Below the pieces are notes generated by a model. It was not told the DNA's origin. It searched no databases and saw only the letters and a program-made list of their open reading frames with translations. Shown here in pieces: positions 14,490 to 20,628 of a DNA stretch of 20,628 nucleotides. The position numbers and the translations under genes are program-made. Location of the stretch: positions 1 to 20,628 of the IMG/VR virus record IMGVR_UViG_3300032288_000340; one strand, written 5' to 3'. Each line of letters opens with the position of its first letter. The stretch's first letter is position 1. This stretch comes from a virus.

Positions 14490-17400
14490 ATGCCATCCAC
14501 ACTTGTATTAGCCGCAATGGGGCTTGAATTAACTGGCATGACATTGCTTGCAGCAAGGTTTGCCATTAACTTTGCTGTTTCCACAATTGTGACTCGCGTG
14601 TTTACTTCAGGAAATGCCAATCAAAATGTGGATAACGGTGTTCGCCAACAAGTGCCACCATCCACCACAAATAGTATTCCAATCGTTTATGGCGATGCTT
14701 ACCTTGGCGGTGTATTTGTTGATGCCGTGTTATCAACAGACCAGAAAACAATGTACTATGTTTTGGCTATATCTCAGATTAGCCCTAATGGTCAGTTTTC
14801 TTTTGACACAACAAAGATGTACTGGCAAGACCAGACAATTACATTTGATGGCACTGACCCAACAAAAGTAGTAAGCCTGACTGATGGCGCCGGAAATGTT
14901 CAGACAAAGATTTCTGGCAACCTTTATATCAACCTATACAAATCTAACGAAGCAGGGACTATTACTGCTTTGAATGGCACAGCCTTACCTAACTCTGTCA
15001 TGGGTGGCTCTGACATTGCTGTGGCTCAAAGATGGCCTTCTAGCGGTCGCCAAATGAATGGCTTGGCATTTGCTATTGTGAAGATGGTTTACAACAGGGA
15101 TGCTGGCACAACGCAAATGCAACCCATCACCTTCAGGGCTTCGCATTATTTGAACAGCACAGGTGTGGCAAAGCCGGGCGACGTTTGGTATGACTACATT
15201 ACAAATGATAAGTATGGCTGTGCAATGGATGCAAGCATTGTGGATGCTACAACTGCAACCGCATTAAACGCTTATTCTGACCAAACAATTACTTATATCC
15301 CTGCATCTGGCGGTTCTTCCACTCAGCCTCGTTACCGAATTAACGGTGTAATGGATACGGGCCAAGACGTATTGTCTAACCTTGATCAAATCATGTTGGC
15401 TTGTGATTCATGGAATCAATACAACGCTGCAACTGGTAAATGGTCTATTGTTATTAATAGAGCAGAAACTGAATCATTTGTTTTTAATGACTCAAATATT
15501 GTTGGCGAAATTCGCGTTAGTGCGTTTGATATTGCTTCTAGTATTAACCAGATTCAGGCGCAGTTCCCTAGCAAGTTAAACCGCGACCAATCAGATTACG
15601 TTTACTTGAACACGCCTTCAGGATTGTTGTTTGCCAATGAGCCTGATAACAAATACACAATTACTTTAGGTTTGGTCAATGATTCTGTACAAGCGCAATA
15701 CCTTGCAAATAGGATGCTTGAGCAAGCGCGGGAAGATTTAATTGTTACTTTCTCTACAACCTATAACGGTATTCAAGTAGATGCTGGCGATGTAATTAGC
15801 GTTACTAACTCTGCTTATGGCTGGACAAATAAATTATTCCGTGTCATTAAAGTTTCTGAAGCCTCTTTGCCTGATGGCAACTTGGGTGCGGCTCTTGAAT
15901 TGAATGAGTACAACGCACAAGTTTATGACGATGCTTCCATCACGGCATTTTCTCCAACACCAAACAGCAATCTGTCAAACCCTAATTTCTTTAGCAATTT
16001 GACAGCGCCTACAGTAGCGAACATCAATCCAACTGCAACCATTCCGCACTTTGATGTTGTTTGCGGAATACCTGCAACTGGCAGGGTTACTGAAGTCACT
16101 TTGTTTTATACAACGGTAAGCAGCCCAACCACTTCTGATTGGGCGGTTTGGGGTGTTGAGACACTGCCTAACTCGCAACCATTTGCGCCCTCTACCAGTT
16201 TGACTTTTGCTGACCTTAATCTGCCCACAGCAACTTATTATTTTGCCTTTAAAGTGGCAAATGAAATTGGCGGCTCTGCTTTGTCTGCCACATCAACAGG
16301 CTTTACTTGGTCGCCAAATCCAACAACAACTGCGGTGGCTGGTACTTTCTTAGCAACTTTCTCACCAATCGTGATGCAAGTACCGAGAAACTCATCACTT
16401 GTTCCATCTTTTACAGGATTGATTACACAACTGTACGGCTCTGCGGCTGGCGGTGCAATCGACTTTGTAACTGCTCAAGCAGATAGTGATGCGTCTTTTG
16501 TAGATAACACTTGGCGTATTGGAGCATCATCAACCACAGGCAATGCGGATGTATCTACATCAGGCGGCTTGGTTATGGGTTCAATTACTGATGGCGGCAC
16601 ATTTGCTCAATGGGGAATCCCAACAGCAATGACTTCATCACCAGCGACATTGACTGTGCCTGTGCGGTATAAATCTGCTTTGGGTGTGGTGTCTCAAGGT
16701 GCAACGGCTGTATTGCAATTTGTGTTTGTTGACCAAGGCGCAACTGGCTCTCCCGGCACTGATGGCAATCAAGCGGCTAACCCTACTCTCTATCAATGGG
16801 CTACCACCACACCATCCAACCCAAGCGGCTCATCTACCTACACTTGGTCAACAGGCGTTAACTCAAGTTATACAGGCGGTGGTGGTTGGACAACTACTAT
16901 CCCTGCTAATCCTACAACTGCGGGAATTCAGTTGTGGACAGCAATTAAGCCAACCGTGGTGGCGGCTGGAACGACTACTTCAACAATCAGTTGGACAAGT
17001 GGCTTTACTATATCTTCTGTGACTGCTAACGGTGCTAATGGCGCCAATGGTACTAACGGCACAAATGGAACAAATGGTCTTCAGACAGCAAGACCTACAG
17101 TTTATTTGTGGGCGGCTACATTGCCTTCTAGCCCAACAGGAACTACAACTTATACATGGTCAACTGGTAGTTATTCTGCGCCTTCTGGCTGGAGTACATC
17201 TATTACAAGTTCGCCAAGTACGGGGTTCACACTTTGGGCGGCTACAGTCAATATTACTGATACGGCTACGGCTACCACCACCACAATCAATTGGGGCTTG
17301 TCTAGCATCATTGCTTCGGGTTATGCAGGGAATAATGGTGCTACTGGTGCTACAGGGGCTACAGGGGCTACAGGTGCGACAGGGGCAACAGGCAATCAAG

Positions 17401-19091
17401 GTGCATCTTCTCGAATCTGCTACTCCAAAACAACTTTGAGTTCTTTGGATGCAACACCGACAACCATCACAACAACAGGAAGCGCATCATTTCCTGCAAA
17501 TAATTCTTGGGGAACTGGAACTGTCTGGGTTGCACAGCCACCAGCAATTACTGCGGGTGAATCGGTTTATCAGTCAGACGGTATTTATGACCCCGCAACC
17601 AATAACACGGTTTGGAATGTCCCTTATCTTTCTGCGCTAAAAGTTGGCAGCCTTTCTGCAATTACTGCAAACACAGGAAACCTGACTGTCTCTGGAACGA
17701 TTCAATCTAACACGGGTGCAATCAGTGGCACGACCATGACGGGTTCAGGCGCTGTCATTTACTCATCTGGCAACTTTGCTGTCGGTAACTCAACTAACAA
17801 TATTACCTATAACGGCTCTGCCATCACGCTTAATGGAACGGTGGTTTTCCCTGCCAACATTAACTCAAACAACCTGACGCTAAAAGACGGTTCAGGCAAT
17901 GTGATTTTGGGCAATGGCACTCCACTTAACTTTGCCAACATTACCCCTGCTTCCGGTTGGCTTAACACTAACATTTCTGTTTCTGGTGGTGCTATTTCTG
18001 GCATTGGTACAGGGACAGGAACTGTTGTTGCTAACGATCAAATCTATATTTCTAGTGGGAGTTTGTTTGGCATTGGTTCTGGCGCTGGAACTGCTGTTGC
18101 CAATAGCGCAATTAGCATTAACTCAAATGGAACATTGTCTGGTGCTGGTGGTGGCGCAGTTACCCCTAATGGCATCAATGCAGTCAATACCAATCTATCC
18201 AATGCGCCAGCGGGTATTTTGAATAGCAATGTGTCTCTTGGAACATTGGGTGCTGGTGCATTTGCTTACATCAATGCCATCACTACTGCTAACGTATCAA
18301 CCTACATTAATAGCGCAGCAATCGGAACGGCTCAAGTGGGCGTTTTAGCGGCTGGCAACATTGGTGCTAATACGATTGATGCCTCCAAGATTGCTGCCAA
18401 CACGATTACAGCGGGGCAGATTGCAGCCAACTCAATTACGGCTGACAGAATGTCTGTCTCAACCCTATCGGCAATCACAGCCAATTTAGGCACGATTACA
18501 GCGGGTTCAATTAGTGGGTCATCTTTGAGCGTGGGTTCTAGCCCTGCGGTGTCTGGCACAAGCATGAGTGGCACAGGAGCAAAGATCAATACCGATGGCA
18601 CATTTGCTTTAGGTAATTCATCTACTAACATTACCTACAATGGTAGTGCCATGTATTTGAACGGCAATGTGGTTGCTACTGGAAACATTAATGCTAATGC
18701 CGTAACGCTATTAGTGACTGCTTTTACTTCTTCACTTATTAGCAATACAGCCGTAAATACTTGGCAAGATTTTCAAACTCTTACCATAGCATCTAATGGT
18801 TCTCCAATATATATTACAACTGCTGGTCAAACAATTTCGGGTTCATTTTTTGATGGTAGTGAATATGTTCCATTTAGTCCGAAAATTAGAATTGTTCGTG
18901 ATTCAACAGTTTTAATAACATCATCATTTAATGCTTCACTTGTTTACAACGATCAGCCGGGTTCAGGAACATTTACTTATCGTCTTCAATTTAATTCAGA
19001 TGCATCTCCACTTAACCCTTCGCCCGGAGATGTTTCGACTTATGCAGGTTTATATAATAGTTCTTTATTTTTACTTGAGGTAAAACGATGA
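14490..19091 (+). CDS. gpJ-like central tail hub and receptor-binding fibre protein
   Basis: This 1533-residue protein would form the tail tip and bind the host. Residues 4-39 are hydrophobic. NSIPIVYGDAYLGG (61-74) is the usual start of the J-type hub, and 290-480 resembles the Phage-tail_3 hub domain (SWNQYNAATGKWSIVINRAE, NRMLEQAREDLIVTFS, GDVISVTNSAYGW). A fibronectin-III-like domain lies at about 507-610. From 750 the protein alternates Gly-X-Y segments (750-761, 848-865, 947-973) with two similar domains (764-847, 868-946). A DUF1983-like repeat region covers about 1056-1410 (ANTITAGQIAANSITADRM), and the last 120 residues form a separate beta-rich tip. AGGGA (14479-14483) lies 6 bases before the ATG. 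It overlaps the chaperone gene by 4 bases. Confidence 0.92.
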   Translation: MPSTLVLAAMGLELTGMTLLAARFAINFAVSTIVTRVFTSGNANQNVDNGVRQQVPPSTTNSIPIVYGDAYLGGVFVDAVLSTDQKTMYYVLAISQISPNGQFSFDTTKMYWQDQTITFDGTDPTKVVSLTDGAGNVQTKISGNLYINLYKSNEAGTITALNGTALPNSVMGGSDIAVAQRWPSSGRQMNGLAFAIVKMVYNRDAGTTQMQPITFRASHYLNSTGVAKPGDVWYDYITNDKYGCAMDASIVDATTATALNAYSDQTITYIPASGGSSTQPRYRINGVMDTGQDVLSNLDQIMLACDSWNQYNAATGKWSIVINRAETESFVFNDSNIVGEIRVSAFDIASSINQIQAQFPSKLNRDQSDYVYLNTPSGLLFANEPDNKYTITLGLVNDSVQAQYLANRMLEQAREDLIVTFSTTYNGIQVDAGDVISVTNSAYGWTNKLFRVIKVSEASLPDGNLGAALELNEYNAQVYDDASITAFSPTPNSNLSNPNFFSNLTAPTVANINPTATIPHFDVVCGIPATGRVTEVTLFYTTVSSPTTSDWAVWGVETLPNSQPFAPSTSLTFADLNLPTATYYFAFKVANEIGGSALSATSTGFTWSPNPTTTAVAGTFLATFSPIVMQVPRNSSLVPSFTGLITQLYGSAAGGAIDFVTAQADSDASFVDNTWRIGASSTTGNADVSTSGGLVMGSITDGGTFAQWGIPTAMTSSPATLTVPVRYKSALGVVSQGATAVLQFVFVDQGATGSPGTDGNQAANPTLYQWATTTPSNPSGSSTYTWSTGVNSSYTGGGGWTTTIPANPTTAGIQLWTAIKPTVVAAGTTTSTISWTSGFTISSVTANGANGANGTNGTNGTNGLQTARPTVYLWAATLPSSPTGTTTYTWSTGSYSAPSGWSTSITSSPSTGFTLWAATVNITDTATATTTTINWGLSSIIASGYAGNNGATGATGATGATGATGATGNQGASSRICYSKTTLSSLDATPTTITTTGSASFPANNSWGTGTVWVAQPPAITAGESVYQSDGIYDPATNNTVWNVPYLSALKVGSLSAITANTGNLTVSGTIQSNTGAISGTTMTGSGAVIYSSGNFAVGNSTNNITYNGSAITLNGTVVFPANINSNNLTLKDGSGNVILGNGTPLNFANITPASGWLNTNISVSGGAISGIGTGTGTVVANDQIYISSGSLFGIGSGAGTAVANSAISINSNGTLSGAGGGAVTPNGINAVNTNLSNAPAGILNSNVSLGTLGAGAFAYINAITTANVSTYINSAAIGTAQVGVLAAGNIGANTIDASKIAANTITAGQIAANSITADRMSVSTLSAITANLGTITAGSISGSSLSVGSSPAVSGTSMSGTGAKINTDGTFALGNSSTNITYNGSAMYLNGNVVATGNINANAVTLLVTAFTSSLISNTAVNTWQDFQTLTIASNGSPIYITTAGQTISGSFFDGSEYVPFSPKIRIVRDSTVLITSSFNASLVYNDQPGSGTFTYRLQFNSDASPLNPSPGDVSTYAGLYNSSLFLLEVKR
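16737..16772 (+). repeat. Collagen-like Gly-X-Y segment 1 in the hub protein
   Basis: Four triplets GAT-GSP-GTD-GNQ (residues 750-761) precede the first of two similar domains. Short Gly-X-Y runs in phage fibres are known to form trimeric triple-helix linkers. The same GNQ ending recurs in segment 3. Confidence 0.7.
16779..17327 (+). repeat. Tandem duplicated domain in the hub protein
   Basis: Copy 1 (16779-17030, residues 764-847) and copy 2 (17091-17327, residues 868-946) share NPT/RPT, L-Y/YLW, then SGSSTYTWSTG versus TGTTTYTWSTG, then GGWTTTIP versus SGWSTSITSSP, then LWTA versus LWAA, and end near SWTSGF or NWGLSS. Both are about 80 residues, Trp-, Ser- and Thr-rich, and each is followed by a Gly-X-Y segment. 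They look like tandem copies of a small beta domain. I do not recognise the family. Confidence 0.78.
17031..17084 (+). repeat. Collagen-like Gly-X-Y segment 2 in the hub protein
   Basis: Six triplets, GAN-GAN-GTN-GTN-GTN-GLQ (residues 848-865), encoded by imperfect 9-base repeats of the GGT-xCT-AAT type. It links the two copies of the duplicated domain. Asn in the third position is unlike animal collagen but common in phage Gly-X-Y runs. Confidence 0.8.
17328..17408 (+). repeat. Collagen-like Gly-X-Y segment 3 in the hub protein
   Basis: Nine triplets: GNN, six GAT, GNQ, GAS (residues 947-973). The GAT part is a 54-base run of six 9-base units of the GGxGCxACx type. Such tandem DNA repeats can gain or lose units by slippage without changing frame, which would change fibre length. 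Confidence 0.85.
17655..18714 (+). repeat. Two related copies of a fibre module in the hub protein
   Basis: Copy A (about 17655-17882, residues 1056-1131) and copy B (about 18468-18714, residues 1327-1408) both begin SAITAN-T/L-G and contain the blocks SGTTMTGSGA or SGTSMSGTGA, then GNFAVGNSTNNITYNGSA or GTFALGNSSTNITYNGSA, then LNGTVV or LNGNVV and NINSNN or NINANAV. Between them lie two shorter GIGTG/GIGSG...ISSG/SINSNG units. These are repeated beta-helix-like fibre modules of the DUF1983 type. Confidence 0.75.
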
Positions 19092-19498
19092 TGTACACAA
19101 TTTACTCTGAAATAAATGGGCAGATTATTAGGATTGTTCAAACAGATAATATTGAATCTCAACTACAAGATAACGAAAGTTATCTTGATGGTTCAATAGA
19201 TGATTCGGCTTATTACATTCAGAATGGAGTTCCTGTAGCAATTCCACCAAAACCTGACCAATATTCCGTTTTTGACTACACCACAAAACAATGGGTTCAA
19301 AACGAAAAAATAGCAATTGCTAGTGTTTCTCAAAAGCGTCAAAAATTGCTTTATTTAAGCGATTGGACACAGATTCCAAACAACCCTCTGACCACTGTTC
19401 AACAAGAAGCATGGGCAACTTATCGACAAGAATTGCGGGATATCCCACAGCAATCAGGTTATCCATTTAATGTTGTTTGGCCTGTTGCACCAACCTAA
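19088..19498 (+). CDS. Tail fibre assembly chaperone
   Basis: This 136-residue protein resembles tail-fibre assembly proteins that help the fibre tip trimerise. The N-terminal half is a small beta region with an acidic patch (NGVPVAIPPKPDQYSVFDY, 46-64, in the middle). The C-terminal half, KLLYLSDWTQIPNNPLTTVQ (about 85-104), then EAWATYRQELRDIP and YPFNVVWP, is the standard ending of these chaperones. It begins inside the hub gene stop (ATGA). The leader TTGAGGTAAAAC (19075-19086) is identical to the one before the tape measure gene. ATG codons occur at 19088 and 19091; the first is used here, and the second would fit equally well. Its substrate is presumably the hub tip directly upstream. 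Confidence 0.82.
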   Translation: MMYTIYSEINGQIIRIVQTDNIESQLQDNESYLDGSIDDSAYYIQNGVPVAIPPKPDQYSVFDYTTKQWVQNEKIAIASVSQKRQKLLYLSDWTQIPNNPLTTVQQEAWATYRQELRDIPQQSGYPFNVVWPVAPT

Positions 19499-19513
19499 AA
19501 AGCACATTAGAAT
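19485..19513 (+). promoter_or_regulatory. Candidate promoter before the homing endonuclease
   Basis: TAGAAT (19508-19513) matches the -10 consensus at 5 of 6 positions. TTGCAC (19485-19490) lies 17 bases upstream but matches the -35 consensus only at its TTG. It overlaps the end of the chaperone gene. The roughly 80-base gap before the endonuclease breaks the otherwise tight operon, consistent with separate expression. The evidence is weak. Confidence 0.3.
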
Positions 19514-19541
19514 CTGTAAAACAAGATACGACATCATCCGC

Positions 19542-19563
19542 AGTTCTGTGAGTGCATAGAACT
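19542..19563 (+). promoter_or_regulatory. Leader hairpin upstream of the homing endonuclease
   Basis: AGTTCTGTG (19542-19550) pairs with CATAGAACT (19555-19563) over a 4-base AGTG loop, giving 9 bp with one G-U pair. No T-run follows, so it is not a standard terminator. It ends 26 bases before the preferred start codon of the endonuclease. It could limit translation or protect the RNA end. Confidence 0.5.
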
Positions 19564-19589
19564 TGTTGTAACCCAGAATGGGGAACGGA

Positions 19590-20210
19590 ATGTCAGAAGC
19601 ATATATTTATGTTCATCATCGGTTGGATACCGATGCGCCTTTTTATGTAGGGAAAGGCTCATCCAATCGCGCCACAAGCAAAAAAGATAGAAATCAATAT
19701 TGGCACAATATTGTCAATAAAGTTGGTTATAAAGCCATCATTGTTCAAAATGGCCTATCTCACAAACAAGCCTTAAATGCTGAAAAATTTGTAATTGCAG
19801 CATTAAAAAACAAATATAAGTTGGTCAACCTTACAAACGGTGGCGATGGTGGAAACGGCTTAAAAGGCGTAAAACATCCTTTGTATGGCCAGCAAAGAAG
19901 TGCAAAAACCAAGGCTAAGATTTCAAAAGCATTGCAAGGCGTAAGTGAAGGCGGCAAAGCCAAAAAAGGCATTGCACTAACAGAAGCGCACAAACAAGCC
20001 ATTTCCAATGGTTTAAAAGGCAAACCTAAAAGCGCAACACATATTGCGGCAGTCGCACAAGCCAACAAAGATTCAAGCAAAAACAAAAAGCCGCGGAAAC
20101 TTTTATCTGAAGAAACAAAATTAAAAATTTCTTTAGCGCAAAAGGGTCGGAAATTAACAGAGGCGCATAGAATTGCACTATGTAAGCCTAAAGCAAAAAA
20201 GGTACTCTAA
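19590..20210 (+). CDS. Free-standing GIY-YIG homing endonuclease with NUMOD3 motifs
   Basis: This gene encodes a site-specific DNA endonuclease of 206 residues. The nuclease domain shows YIYVHHRLDTDAPFYVGKG (GIY and YIG strands), Arg in SSNRATS, catalytic Glu in LNAEKFVI, and NLTNGGDGG. The rest is basic and carries several NUMOD3-like DNA-binding repeats: HPLYGQQRSAKTKAKISKAL, ALTEAHKQAISNGLKGK, LSEETKLKISLAQKGR and LTEAHRIALCK. An alternative start at 19578 adds MGNG, but MSEAYIYVH from 19590, preceded by GGGA (19581-19584), is the more natural start. It sits between the chaperone gene and another structural gene, overlapping the latter by one base (TAATG), as expected for a mobile gene inserted at a junction. 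Confidence 0.9.
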   Translation: MSEAYIYVHHRLDTDAPFYVGKGSSNRATSKKDRNQYWHNIVNKVGYKAIIVQNGLSHKQALNAEKFVIAALKNKYKLVNLTNGGDGGNGLKGVKHPLYGQQRSAKTKAKISKALQGVSEGGKAKKGIALTEAHKQAISNGLKGKPKSATHIAAVAQANKDSSKNKKPRKLLSEETKLKISLAQKGRKLTEAHRIALCKPKAKKVL

Positions 20211-20628
20211 TGGCTATATTTTCCAAAAACGTACTCAGCCAAATTTCTGGCTTTGACAATCCAATTCTTGCTGGCGAATTGGTTTACAACCAGAATACTT
20301 ACTGGAATTTAACATTCACGAATTCCAATACAAACTTGCCAATCAATCTTACTGGTGCGACCATCAACGCTCAAATTGTTCGCAGGCAAGTCACAAACAT
20401 CATTGACACTCGCAATGGCTTAACATTTGACATTGCTGACTACAACCCAACACCGACCGCTATTCCGCTGACCGTATCCAACATTGTGGCGGCTGCTGGC
20501 ACTTGCACATTGGTAATTGACTCAACGACTTGGGGGCTAATCACAACAGATGCCCAACTTGAAATTAACGCGACAAGTTGCGTTGGTTATTCAGGTCGGG
20601 TCAAGGTTTCATTCCCTGCTAGTGGCTC
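20210..20628 (+). CDS. Structural protein, 5' part only (runs off the window)
   Basis: An open frame begins at the ATG overlapping the endonuclease stop and runs without interruption for 139 codons to the window end. It starts MAIFSKNVLSQISGFDNPIL and continues with YWNLTFTNSNTNLPINLTGA, then INAQIVRRQVTNIIDTRNGL, and later SCVGYSGRVKVSFPASG. The beta-rich pattern and the LTGATINAQI phrase resemble the N-terminal domains of baseplate or upper-fibre proteins, which often read LTGAxVxxQI. AAGG at 20199-20202 is a plausible ribosome site. The family cannot be fixed from a fragment, but position in the tail region supports a structural role. Confidence 0.7.
   Translation, partial: MAIFSKNVLSQISGFDNPILAGELVYNQNTYWNLTFTNSNTNLPINLTGATINAQIVRRQVTNIIDTRNGLTFDIADYNPTPTAIPLTVSNIVAAAGTCTLVIDSTTWGLITTDAQLEINATSCVGYSGRVKVSFPASG

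Noticed and set aside
17031-17408. CRISPR-like or satellite repeats
   Set aside because: The 9-base units encode in-frame Gly-X-Y triplets and have no spacer structure.
17032-17439. 135-residue frame inside the hub gene, Leu/Gln-rich
   Set aside because: It is an alternative-frame reading of the low-complexity collagen-like and Thr-rich region, with low-complexity sequence and no ribosome site.
19542-19563. Terminator after the tail-fibre chaperone
   Set aside because: The hairpin is good but is followed by TGTTGTAACCC rather than a T-run, so it is listed as a leader hairpin instead.

Overview
This window is the structural half of a tailed double-stranded DNA phage (or prophage) with a lambda/HK97-like siphovirus plan. 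Every credible gene is on the + strand. Neighbouring genes overlap by 1 to 8 bases or sit a few bases apart, so most of the window looks like one long late operon. The lambda-type G/GT tail chaperone, lambda-type tape measure C-terminus and gpJ-type tail hub suggest a Gram-negative, probably proteobacterial, host. The moderate G+C content and Gly/Ser/Thr-rich tip proteins would fit an aquatic bacterium, but that is inference. I see no tRNA, integrase, lysis or replication gene.

Packaging and head (57-6963): P27-type small terminase, large terminase, HK97-type portal, prohead protease, then two consecutive major capsid protein paralogs. The first carries an N-terminal scaffold (delta) extension of about 80 residues that the second lacks. 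A strong intrinsic terminator hairpin with a UUCG loop lies between the two capsid genes and may set their ratio. A candidate extended -10 promoter precedes the protease and capsid genes.

Connector and tail tube (6967-9912): gp6-like connector, head-closure protein, tail terminator, tail tube protein, two small unknown proteins, and an HK97 gp10-like protein that is unusually placed after the tube gene.

Tail assembly and tip (9909-19498): a G/GT tail chaperone with a -1 frameshift signal (GGGAAAC, a 6-base spacer and a 12-bp stem), a 665-residue tape measure, two minor tail proteins, a GNAT acetyltransferase where lambda-like phages usually have a cell-wall peptidase gene, and a 1533-residue gpJ-like hub/fibre. 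The hub carries alternating collagen-like Gly-X-Y segments and duplicated domains. A tail-fibre assembly chaperone follows.

The right end (19499-20628) holds a free-standing GIY-YIG/NUMOD3 homing endonuclease behind its own leader, which contains a hairpin, and the 5' part of a further structural gene that runs off the window.

The strongest points for follow-up are the terminator-separated pair of unequal capsid proteins, the complete frameshift signal, the GNAT inside the tail-tip operon, and the modular hub protein with an apparent composition change at its C-terminal tip.
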